From Priapulus caudatus (taxonomy: Eukaryota > Priapulida > Priapulimorpha > Priapulimorphida > Priapulidae): 26,756 nucleotides of DNA. How positions within the stretch are numbered: position 1 is the stretch's first letter; each line of letters opens with the position of its first letter. The position numbers and the translations under genes were made by a program. The stretch covers positions 14,803 through 41,558 of the forward strand of contig NW_014577521.1 of NCBI RefSeq assembly GCF_000485595.1. Direction: 5' to 3'. Below, one piece after another: positions 16,029-25,932 of this stretch. A model generated the notes under the pieces. The model saw nothing but the letters and a program-made list of their open reading frames with translations, did no database searches and had not been told where the DNA came from.

Positions 16029-17243
16029 ATGCATGAATCTGCAGCATGCGGATCGCCGCCTAACGCTACATCTTCAGCGCCGATGTGCGGTATTACAGTC
16101 GGCTCACTCTCACTTACGGCTCTCATTGACACTGGTAGCGATTGTACGCTTATCGACTTTGCCGCATGGCTTCACTTACCCCAACACGTACGGGCGGCTG
16201 CTAGTTTCACCGCCGTCCGCGCAACAGATGCCATGCTTCTTTCGGTCACCGGCGATAAGCTGCATCTTGTAGGAATCTTGTTCACTACTCTTGACCTCAA
16301 AAGTGGCTACCATCAGATCCCACTAGCAGCGAAGGACGTTCCGAAGAGCTGCTTTGTAACGCCCTCTGGAAGTTATGAATATTTACGAACGCCTTATGGC
16401 CCGAAAAACGCACCCTCCCATTTTCAGCGTGTCCTCGATTACGTCCTGCAAGGACTCCGCCACAGATGCGCACTGGCTTATATTGACGATGTCTGTATTT
16501 ATTCCCCGGATTTTGACACCCACATGTCCGACTTAGCCGAGGTTTTTGCCAGATTTGACGCGGCTAACCTCAAGATGCGACCCAGTAAGTGTACGTTTTT
16601 ACAGAAGTCCATCAACTACCTGGGTCACATCATAACCCCGGGTTGTGTGCGACCCGACCCGGAGAAGATCTCTGCGGTGCAAAATTGGGCCCCCCCAACC
16701 ACGCCAACTGCTGTTCGCCAATTCTTGGGGTTCGCCAACTACTATCGCAAGTTTATTAAGGGCTATGCCGATATTGCCCAACCATTAACGATTCTCACCC
16801 ATAAAGACCAACCCTTTGTGTGGTCACACGAGGCACAGACTGCGTTCCAGTCTCTTCGTAAGCGCCTCACTGAAGCGCCCATCTTGGCACTGCCTGATGG
16901 AAGTCGACCGTACCGCCTCTATTGCGACGCTTCCGGCTACGCCGTCGGAGCAGTTCTTACGCAAATGGATGAGCACGAGCGAGAACACCCAGTGTATTAT
17001 CTCAGCAAACAGTTGTCTGAGACGGAACAACGCTGGCCTACAATAGAGCGAGAATGTTTCGCGCTGGTATATGCGTTACGCAAATTTCGGCACTACCTCG
17101 TTGGTGCCGACTTTGTAATTCTTAGTGATCACAAACCACTTAAGTATCTGTTAGAAGCTAAGGCCCTACGCACGCAAACTCCAGCGGTGGGCCCTGTACG
17201 TCTCTGGTTTTCCCTCATGCCGACTGGAATACACGTCGGGTAA
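16029..17243 (+). CDS. pol: Pol 5' part: protease, N-truncated reverse transcriptase, RNase H
   Basis: The aspartic protease has its active site at D34-T-G-S37 (ALIDTGSDCTLID). The frame then passes at about residue 80-85 straight into the RT palm (FTTLDLKSGYHQ). The normal protease C-terminal part and the RT fingers with their conserved VRKKDG- and D-Y-R-x-L-N-type motifs are absent: an in-frame internal deletion. The catalytic YIDD is present at 151-154, then thumb/connection (LGHIITPG, FLGFANYYRKFI) and RNase H from D300 in CDASG, with Glu in IERE and Asp in SDHKPL. A 2-bp loss near 17170 shifts the frame before the last RNase H Asp. The frame is -1 relative to gag and open back to 15945, overlapping gag by about 80 nt; I see no canonical slippery heptamer. 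Confidence 0.88.
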   Translation: MHESAACGSPPNATSSAPMCGITVGSLSLTALIDTGSDCTLIDFAAWLHLPQHVRAAASFTAVRATDAMLLSVTGDKLHLVGILFTTLDLKSGYHQIPLAAKDVPKSCFVTPSGSYEYLRTPYGPKNAPSHFQRVLDYVLQGLRHRCALAYIDDVCIYSPDFDTHMSDLAEVFARFDAANLKMRPSKCTFLQKSINYLGHIITPGCVRPDPEKISAVQNWAPPTTPTAVRQFLGFANYYRKFIKGYADIAQPLTILTHKDQPFVWSHEAQTAFQSLRKRLTEAPILALPDGSRPYRLYCDASGYAVGAVLTQMDEHEREHPVYYLSKQLSETEQRWPTIERECFALVYALRKFRHYLVGADFVILSDHKPLKYLLEAKALRTQTPAVGPVRLWFSLMPTGIHVG

Positions 17244-18931
17244 GACAATGTCCAAGCGGATGCGCTTTCTCTTTGCCTCCGAGGCGTCTACGCCCATGTC
17301 ACCGCATGACTCATCAATCACCCCCACTACCTCATCACCGCTTGGCGTTATGGCCTCACAACCCATACACCAGGTGGTACTGCCTACGCCCGACGCTGGG
17401 GCTCACAAACGCACAGTCGAGTAGGTCCCATTCAGCTTCATCAACACCCTCCTCACCTAATCAGCAACCCCATCCTACCCTGACGCCCCTCCCACCTCCC
17501 CGCTACTGACGCTGAGCTCGCTGTCTTGCAACAGGCTGATTCACTCCTTAGCCAGATCATTCGCACATCACCAACCCCAACGAAAGTTCCATACGCGAGG
17601 CTAAGCTCGTTGAAAGCTATCTTCTTGTCGACGACTTGCTTTTTCATGTGCCGTCCGCGCGCAGGATGCTGACGCGGCGCCCCAATTAGTCATCCCCGCA
17701 TTCTTGTACCTACGGTGCTCCCCTTGTTCCACGATCATGCGTACGGTGGACATCTCGGTTTTAAGAAAGTCTATAGCAAACTTCCCAGCGCGTATTTTTG
17801 GCCCCGCACTCTTCGCTGACGCTTACATTACATTAAATCATGTGTCGTATGTAACTGTCAAAAACTACAGCGAGTCCGCGCCCCCCGCCACCATGCACCG
17901 GCGCCCAGGCACTCAGGAGATGTGGTCGCCATTGATGTTACAGGTCCACACCCCTGCTCAAATGCAGGCAATCGTTATATGCTCACATTTTTGGATCTCT
18001 ACACCTCATGGCCTGAAGCATTTCCGATGCCAGATAAAAGCGCTGCTACGGTAGCACGCATCATTGTCGATGATTTCATCCCTCGGCACTCATGCCCTCG
18101 ATCTATCTTAACCGATAATGGAGGCGAATTCATCAACGAGCTCATGACACGATTGACCACATTGCTCGGAATCACCACATCAAGGTCTCCCCTACCACCC
18201 GAATCAAATGGACAATGCGAACGCTTTCACCGCACGCTTGCTAACATGCTCGCGTGCTATATTAATCGGGATCATACAGACTGGGATACAAAGATCAACT
18301 CAGTCTTATTTGCATATCGTACATCCATCAACGAGTCATCACAATTCACCCCCTTCTTTCTCACGTATGGTAGAGACGCACAGCTACCGCTTGACACGTT
18401 ACTGCGGCCCGACGCTTGTCGTACGCTGACGACCCGGTAACTCACGCTACTGAACGTCTGCACCGAGCATTTGTTACGATGCAGCATAACACTACAGTCG
18501 CACGTGCACGTAATAAACGCCTTACGACAGGCGCGCAAAGGTTCAATCCTTTGACATAGGCGACCCTGTCTATCTATAACCCACGTTGTCGGCTAACCAG
18601 ACGCCGAAGTTCGCTTCACAATGGCGGCCCTACTATACGGGTCGAGAAACTCTGTCCACTGCGATTTCGCATTAAGGCGCAAGGCCAAACACGTACTCGC
18701 GACGTTCATGTGAGCAACCTTCGACCGCATACCCATTCTCCGCATGGATGCGCCTCGAACCGTGCTTACGGTCGGGAAGGCCCAGCCCGACAACCAATGC
18801 GTCACGCGACGCTGGTTGACACCGGCGCCCCTTCGTCGCCCCACACGACGACAACCATCCAGCAGTGTGGCTAACACGCCAAGCACTGATAGCTGGGATG
18901 CGGACGACTTGTTGCCACTCGCGCGTTATAG
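17244..18931 (+). pseudogene. pol: Pol 3' part of copy C: RNase H end and integrase, frame-broken
   Basis: It follows segment D and copy A in order: RNase H tail, Pro-rich linker, HHCC zinc domain (about 17725-17860), first Asp in VAIDVTGPH, second Asp in LTDNGG, catalytic Glu in GQCERF and the GPY/F end. The core is open at 17922-18440, including all three DDE positions, but with an HIKV-region indel near 18175. The region contains many one-base deletions relative to A and D (for example near 17455, 17690, 18190, 18525). Most breaks are single-base losses, often in short runs, and may be consensus errors. Confidence 0.82.
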
Positions 18932-18989
18932 CCGCGCACAATAGCAGTTCTGTTAAACAGCGATGTCGCGCACGACGCTTATAGATGCG

Positions 18990-19010
18990 TCGCTTCTCTG
19001 TTTCAGGACG
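18990..19010 (+). promoter_or_regulatory. Candidate env splice acceptor, copy C
   Basis: The tract cgcttctctgtttcag has its AG at 19005-19006, four bases before the ATG at 19011, as in copy A. It pairs with the donor at 14398. Confidence 0.72.
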
Positions 19011-21331
19011 ATGTTCCTGTTGTCAGAGGTCGCCCTGCTCGTAGTAGCTTCGGCCTGATATCAGCCTCGCAAGGCTACTGACGTCCGGAGACCCACGATG
19101 GGAGTAGTTTTTATTCGAGAGGTCACATCTCCGGTCACCAAAAGTACCTGGGCATAGGATTTACCCTCAATTTCACTTCCATTTGCACTTATCTGGACTC
19201 GTTGCACAAGGATGGCGTTAGGATGTATAGATTACAACGCGACAGCCCCACGCTCCCCATCCCATCCCCTGACGACCACTACTTCGGGGCCTTAAACGGG
19301 ATGTCAGATCCCTCGTGCAGCGCCATGGCGTGGTTTCGCCAACCGTCTGCGATCACTTAATCTGCCGCTTAAACGGACTTTCACTCGCTACATAATCCAG
19401 AGAGAAGCGCGCTATTCGTAGTGGTATTGGTTAAAATCGCAAAATTCCTATTGGCACAGCTACTGACGACGACAGTGAGCAACTGCAATGGCAATTATCT
19501 GCATGGGTACGAACAAGGAACGAATTTTAACCGTGACGACGAATCTTAACCGTCGTAAATTATACTCGCATCCAGACCGAAATGATATCGGAGGCGTTGT
19601 CGACTGTGATCTCTCATGCTTGTGAACTAACCTCAAGTGTGCGCACACTCATGTTTAAACATCACGGCCTTCCAGGCATCGGTGGCAACGGGAGTTCATT
19701 GCGATCACACACCTCCAGTTATCCCTTTCAGTCTGACAGTAGCGTTCGACAACGTCCAACCACACTTGACACTTACGATACACGCCATCTCGTTTTGCTG
19801 ACGGGCCGCTTGCCCTCTACGCTACTTACCCCCCCCCCCCACCAGTTACGTGGAAGTTTTACTACTATCGAAAGCTCGCTGCCCCCTCCGTTATCTATGC
19901 ACACAGCCCCCATGCAGACTTATTTTACTATTATAACCTCATACAGGCTATTGGTCCCGTGGACATGGGATTACACGTATCGCATTCCTACCCTTGACAT
20001 ATAACCAATGAACGTTTCAAGTGTACCAAATTCTGACACCCACCAGTGTTTCTTGTAACTCCACTGCGGGCATTACTTCCAAATTTCTCAGTTTTCTTGG
20101 AGTTTCACTCGACCATACCACTACGTGCAACCTGACGATCCACTGTACGCGCATGCTTACGCGGCCATCAGGGGTTCTGCGATGTCAGATCTCCCATTTA
20201 CCAATCTCGACAGCGATTACGTGCCCTGTCGCGCATATTCTAAATGATGCCGCACTTATATCCACATTATGTACGAGCGCGGTTACGTTTTACGCACGGC
20301 CGACGCCGCCGCCACCTACCTGGTCGATGGTAGCTGGCCATATCTACACCCAACCATTACGATTAGCAATCTCGTGTCCAGTCACACCCAGCGGCACAAG
20401 TGACGATAAAGAGTTCCTTGTTCAACAACAAAAGACAGTTACACCTACAGTCTGGCTGTAAAGCCGAGTCCAAGCATTTCACACTGCATCATATTTCCAT
20501 CACGAAACTGCTGTCGACGTGCAAATCGAAATACCCCCGCTCGACCGCCTGTTTCATCGCACTGCCCTAAATATGCGTCGGACATGTACGATGCGAAACG
20601 CCAGTCGACTGCCGACTCAGACGACTTAATCCCACCGGAACTTGAACCCCTAGCTCATATGTGCACGCTGACCTTGACGTCGCATACGCTGATTTAGTTG
20701 CTGCTGTCAAAACCACCAGACGCTTGCCATCTATTTGCCTCGCCGTATGGCAGGATTGGCAGCTCAGATATCACGCGCGCACGCATCATTCTGTGATCTA
20801 TATCGGCCTCACATCTCTTCTGCTCACCGTTGCAGTCACCGTCACATACTGCTATTGTTGTCGATGCCGCCGCCGCGCACCCCTGAACCTCGACCTCAAC
20901 CAAATCCCACCAATCGCATACCCCCCCCCGCCCAGCCGTACATGGATCGAAAGTGCCTCTCCCTCCCCTACCATTCAACGACCCCGCTCACTATTTGCCG
21001 CGATGCCGCTCACAATCATCGAGCCTCAGCGCGAATGGGTACATTCGCCCCTGAAACGCCCACCCTCCAGCCCCACGTCGATGGTTACCAGGCCCATCCT
21101 CTGTTACCAACACCCCACTACCCACCTCGGTACTGTACGATCCCCTCCCAATGTCAATATAGCACAGGCAGTGTCCGATACTTCCTCCACTTCCCCACCC
21201 CGATGACTGTGGCTGTGCGCCTCCCCACTCACTCCCATACTACACGGCACTATCTCACTGCGGGCCCGATCCGCGACCCGCTCCATGCGAAACCCGTTCC
21301 TTGCCCAATCCCCGCGCCCCGCGCTGTGTAG
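19011..21331 (+). pseudogene. env: Env of copy C, broken by many one-base indels
   Basis: It aligns end to end with the intact env of copy A, starting at the equivalent ATG and ending at the same TAG (21329-21331). In the first 300 bases I count about eleven one-base indels but only about four substitutions relative to A. The furin-site DNA (agagagaagcgc, about 19399-19410) and the membrane segment (about 20790-20870) are still recognisable. As written it cannot encode the protein. The indel excess points to sequencing or consensus error as much as to decay. Confidence 0.82.
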
Positions 21332-21645
21332 CCGCCCTTCCGCGCACCAGACATCGGTGACTTGTACCTTACTACTCCGATAAGTGGCCCAGTATTTAGC
21401 TAATACCGGCATAAAAGTGGTTTTACGCCTCCGACGACGTGCAGCATCTGCCGCTAGCACAAGTAGTGTAGTTAGTCGTTAGCCATTTAAGGCGACGCAT
21501 TGATTTCTGTGTATTCCGCGGAAAATCCGCGACCGCACGCTAAACCAGTCTCGTGCCATAGCCGGCAGTCACTAGTATTTACTGTCCGACTATAACCCTG
21601 TGCCACGTGTTATGTCTTACACTTGACATTGTCAGGACCACGCTA

Positions 21646-22540
21646 ATGGCTACGACGTGGGCGACAACCTCGCCACCAGCAGCCGCCTGGCTCCCGCCGC
21701 TGACACACGCCGCCTGTGCGTGCGCCGTGTGCGCCGCAGCCACCTGCACGTGCATCGCCTGCACGGAGGCCGCCCGTGCCTGCGCCGCCTGCGAGGAGGT
21801 TGCCGCGCCTACGCCTGCGCGGGGGCTGCCTGCGCCTGCATCGCCTGTTCTGTCGGTGCGGCCTACGCTCGGGCCTGCTACGACAGCGCCATCTGCCCCT
21901 GCGCCGCCTGCGTCGCAAAGCGGGGACAACAGATGCACACCGCCCCACCGCCGCACGCCCGGTTCATCGGCACGGCGGCGCCGCCGCCAACCCTACACCG
22001 AGCCGGGCTTCCGCCGTCGATACTCTCCGCCGAACTCATGGGATAGTAATCGGCCGCCCCCACTCCCGGAGGGGCACTACGCTGGCTCCTTCGTCGGGTC
22101 TGTCACCGATGAGCGCCTGCAGCTCGAACTTGACATCGGCGATCCGGACGGCCTTGGCTCGTCACCTCGACCCGGGAGTACGTCGTTCCTCCGTCGGGTC
22201 GGGCACCGCCGCCGACCGACGACGAGCGGCCTCGAGGTCAGCGAAGAAGCCGACAGCTAACTCCAGTTTGACGTCGAGCTCGAGGACGGGGTCGCCCCAT
22301 GGCCCACCATCGTGTACCGGGACTACTTCGATCCCTTCGCTGGACCGGTCACCGCCGACTCAGCGGGTTACGAGGTCAATGTCGGCGTGGGAGGCGACCC
22401 CGATCCACCACCTACACCGGCACGCATCCGCCGGACGGCGAACGATCAGGCATGGACGCCATGATCGAGCCCTGGCGGGCCAACCGCCCGCCCCCAACGG
22501 ATGTCAGGAGGAAGACGGTGCGGAGAAGCTGACCGCATAG
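21646..22540 (+). pseudogene. ORF4 of copy C, two frame breaks relative to copy A
   Basis: ATG 21646 opens the Cys-rich frame, which includes one further C-x-C-x2-C near the N terminus beyond those in the called copy A frame. A one-base loss near 21804 moves the Cys frame out, and an extra base near 21983 and losses near 22152, 22185 and 22218 shift the acidic part. The shared TAA (22258-22260) and the final TAG (22538-22540) are in the same places as in copy A. Function unknown. Confidence 0.6.
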
Positions 22541-22622
22541 GTCCTCGGCACGTCGTCCATTCCACATCGATAACCCGATAACACTATTCTATTGCTAGTC
22601 TCCTGATTCTAGAGCATAACAC

Positions 22623-22698
22623 TGTATTTGTTGTATTGTATTCATTGTATTCTATAACACGGTATTCGTTGTATTGTATTCATTGTATTCCATGACAC
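22623..22698 (+). repeat. 38-bp minisatellite of copy C, two units
   Basis: The same unit as at 4691 but one copy fewer, showing length variation between element copies. The flanking AT-rich stretch to about 22885 holds no gene. Confidence 0.9.
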
Positions 22699-22897
22699 TA
22701 TATTGATTGTATTGTATAATATTGTATTATGTAGGCTAACATTGTAATGACAGTAGTTATTGCATTCAGTGTATCCGGTGTAGTGTCACATTGTATCCTG
22801 CTATAATGGGGCTAATTCGGCTATAAAATAAACAAAACAAAGGAAAAAATAATCAATAAAATAAAATACAATAGAATAAAATACCATTATGCGTAAG

Positions 22898-22915
22898 GCC
22901 AGCCGGGAGGCTGGC
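22898..22915 (+). other. 7-bp GGGA-loop hairpin, copy C
   Basis: Identical to 5005-5022 and at nearly the same distance from the polypurine tract. Confidence 0.6.
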
Positions 22916-22948
22916 AGTCGATGTTCACAGTGTGTACATCGGTTTAGT

Positions 22949-22959
22949 GGGGGGAGAAA
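22949..22959 (+). promoter_or_regulatory. Polypurine tract, copy C
   Basis: GGGGGGAGAAA abuts the right LTR start at 22960. Confidence 0.92.
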
Positions 22960-23949
22960 TGTAGCAGGGTACAATCAATGGCCACGTATATCTACGTATA
23001 ACTGTGTGTATCTGTGTAGCAGGGTAGAGTCAATAGTTGTGTATCTACGTGTATCTAGCGATAGCGGCACTTAGAGGATAATCGAGTTAAAGACAAGTAG
23101 CACTAGAAACCGATCGGTGTGTATCTGTATGTATGTCTATATCTACACTATATCTGTGCATGGCCGGCGTTCCATAATTAGGTTACCTCCACGAGTGCTA
23201 TGGCCGGCACGCTGTAATTGGGCTATAGTGGCGAGCGCCTCTATCTCGGGGCGCTGTAATTAGGTTACAGCTATGAGCGCCGCACTTAGCCACAGTAACG
23301 TATCACTGCTACGGCCGCGGGTCGCGCGAGTACGCCGTGATGCTGCCGTGTCGGCCATGCTGCTATCGAGCCGGCATTCCGACACGGTGGAGGTCATCGA
23401 TAGGCGGGTACGTGTCGTGGCCCCCAGCGGGAGCCGGGCGAGAAGGCACTTAGGAGGTACTTAGAAGGCACGTAGAAGGCACTTAGGAAGGCACTTGGCC
23501 AATTAGCCGGCGCCATAGTAAACGATAGCGAATCCTCGGAGGAGTCCGGTAATACAGTTAGCGGGTGTCTTTGAGGTACGAGAGGATCCTCGAAGGGGCC
23601 CGGTAATGGGATTAGCGGACGCCTTTGAAGTGGCAGAGAATCCTCCGAGGAGGTCAATAATATGATTAACTCGAGCCCAAGAGCTCGGGAATGTGAACGG
23701 CGCATGCGTGGCGCATGCGTGGTTCGCGGTCGTGCCCGCGTATATAAGGCGGAGCACAAGGAAAATCGGGAGAATTCGCTCCCCAACCAGGGAACTGCAG
23801 GCACGACCGCGACCACAGCTTTGTATTTTGGCAAACCAACATTAAACCTCTCACCATGGTATAACTGGCTTTCTCTTCTCTATGGCTTCGGCTTACCACT
23901 GTAATTTACACAACCACTCTATTTGTACGCTGTTAAATACGGCGCTACA
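22960..23949 (+). repeat. 3' LTR of copy C
   Basis: 990 bp, TGTAGCAGGG...GGCGCTACA, with the same internal arrays, TATA box (23741-23747) and ATTAAA (23841-23846) as the left LTR. Differences from the left LTR are mostly substitutions, unlike the indel-type differences inside the element. Confidence 0.95.
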
Positions 23950-23953
23950 ACGG
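23950..23953. repeat. Target-site duplication, right (ACGG)
   Basis: Matches 13261-13264. Confidence 0.88.
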
Positions 23954-24000
23954 CACGCACACACAACAACGGAGCAACTCCCACTCCTGCCTGCTGGCCC

Positions 24001-24636
24001 GTTGATTATGCAATGTTGACGAATGCTAGAGTAACTGGCACATTGTGTAGTTAATAAGTACGTAACCTTATAGCCTAACGCGTATTAGTTTGTCCAATAT
24101 CACTGCTGGTTACATTACAAGCAAGACTTGAAATCGGTTGTTGATATGCATTTACGTGCCATAAATGTCATCCAGGAGTCAAGCGATAAGTCGCCGATGA
24201 CGTAAACATTTGTGCGGCCCGTATGTTTTGGACGCCAGATGAAATGGAGGTGTCAGCGGTGTAACCACGGCCAAGGACTAAACATGGAAATGGAGTAAAA
24301 CACACGTACTAATCACGTACGCACATGGACAGCCCTGACAAAAAGTTCCTTATCACAACCGTGCGTGTTTACGAAATCACTGATGATAGCATTGCGTACG
24401 GCCGAGCATGCGTGCGAAAATGTCCGGTGCACTATAAATCTGTATCACACCCGCTTTGCCGGCAGCGGTTTGAAACTGTACAACTGATTTCTTGAACTGC
24501 GGATTTCAATTAGACATTTCTTAGTAACCAGCAGTGATGTTGGACAAACTAATACGCGTTTGGCTATAAGGTAATGTACTTATTAACTACACAAGGTGCC
24601 AGTTACTCTAGCATTCGTCAACATTGCTGAATCAAT
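24001..24636. mobile_element. Small element with about 113-bp terminal inverted repeats (MITE-like)
   Basis: 24001-24113 and 24524-24636 are inverted copies, roughly 90% identical (gcaatgttgacgaatgctag on the left, its complement on the right). The 410-bp interior has no long frame. Similarity of the right arm to 12872-13018 continues outward to about 24660, so the element end may lie there and the left arm may be clipped. No transposase; non-autonomous if mobile. Confidence 0.7.
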
Positions 24637-24660
24637 GGACCTATTATTCCTTTAATAGAA

Positions 24661-24847
24661 TCAATTTCTAATCACTATCAGTCAATAGACGGCTGAGCTG
24701 AAGAAGTCTAAGAAGGGTTCAGGCTTCTCCCTACGTTGCGCAAACCAGGCGCGCCCGCCCTGTTTGGGAAAACTTCCCCCCCCCCCTGTTTCAATCGTTG
24801 CGCCACGTTTAAATTATTTCCGCCCCGATTAAAAAGTTTTTTTTTAA
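24661..24847. other. Spacer with homopolymer runs
   Basis: No gene seen. It contains a C run (about 24775-24786) and a T run (about 24837-24845) directly before the putative LTR of the next element. Confidence 0.4.
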
Positions 24848-25059
24848 TGGGAATGGCTACATGAGGAACAGGCTGAGTGAGACAGCTTTGGAGGCTGTAT
24901 CACAACGCGTATAGTCTTGTTCTGTGTGTTTCCGCCCTGTACGTGTGAAGGGTCACGTGGTGTGATCGCAGGAGTTGGAAGATGGCAGAATAAGAAGTGG
25001 ACGAATAAACTATGTGTGTTATCTTTCACTCTGAGTTATGTTCATACTGGCGTGCTACA
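24848..25059 (+). repeat. Putative 5' LTR of copy E (left edge uncertain)
   Basis: The right edge is placed at ...gcgtgctaca because a primer site starts at the next base. AATAAA lies at about 25004. The left edge is a guess at a TG after the T run; no second LTR is in the window to test it. Confidence 0.4.
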
Positions 25060-25077
25060 TGGTGGCAGCGTGCTGCG
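25060..25077 (+). promoter_or_regulatory. Primer binding site of copy E
   Basis: TGGTGGCAGCGTGCTGCG implies an acceptor strand GGCAGCG with discriminator A, which would suit a tRNA-Leu-like primer. The tRNA assignment is inference. Confidence 0.6.
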
Positions 25078-25932
25078 AGCGGTAACAGACTATCAACAGT
25101 GAGTACAGTCGGTGACACTCCTACTTTTTCATTAGAGGACAATCGTGTCTGACAACCAACATCGCCAAGTTAAGTGTCAGCGCCACCAACTACCCGGGAA
25201 CTGCGCCGTGAGCATGTTATGCGGCGTGCCCTGTCCGAATGCGGGCTGGCGTTGAAAACACCTAGCCGTGACGAAGCGGATTCGATAAGAACTGGAAGCC
25301 GCAATACTGACAGACTTGCAGACCAACGTGCATGCTATTCATAGCATACCCTGTGGGTGTACAGCTGAGACTGACGGAGTGATACAGGTCTATCTACGTT
25401 ATCGTGTGTGTGGGCGCCCAGTTCGACCATGCAGCCCAGCAATTCGTCGTGGGATCAAGGTGGACAGGGACTATAAGAGTAAGAATGTAGTCTGTAAGAG
25501 TCTACAGTACGTACCAAGTTCCTACGGTGCCGGATACAATACCAGGAATCAATGAACTCTATGCGCGTCATGACGTTTCATCTACATTCACATGCATGTG
25601 CATTACAATTATGTACAGTACTACTGTGTAGAGCAACGTGTTCGCGTGGTATGATGTGTTAAGTGCTCATGTATTGATTATTACGATGTGTTAAAGGCTT
25701 ACTTTAAATGGCCTATGTTTCGTAGTATGATGGTACACAAATGGCATATGTACCTACTGGTTAGAGGCACATATACGGAAAGTTCAGTGCGATAAATGCT
25801 GTATGACAGTACACCCTCGCGATATTTGCATACACAAGTACAGTAGTAGTGTAGATGCATGTATGTTGTACACATACCGGCATACACATCTTGTTGAGGT
25901 GACATTTAGGTAGTGCACCACAGGGATCCAGT
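25078..25932 (+). other. Leader region of copy E
   Basis: No recognised gene in 855 bases. Small open frames exist, the longest 79 codons at 25316-25555, without recognisable domains. The second half is AT-richer, with many TATG/TACA strings. Confidence 0.4.

Larger units (their letters stand above)
13265..23949 (+). mobile_element. Copy C: complete LTR-to-LTR retrovirus-like Ty3/Gypsy insertion, 10.7 kb
   Basis: It has LTRs of 991 and 990 bp, TG...CA ends, a 4-bp target duplication, a primer site, a leader with splice donor, gag, pol, env, ORF4, and a polypurine tract. The LTRs differ by about 16 substitutions and 3 small indels by my count (near 1.7%), so the insertion is fairly young. Pol has lost its N-terminal RT part, and env and ORF4 are frame-broken, so this copy is not autonomous as written. 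Confidence 0.95.

Noticed and set aside
25316-25555. 79-codon frame in the leader of copy E
   Set aside because: No recognisable domain or start context; it lies in untranslated leader.
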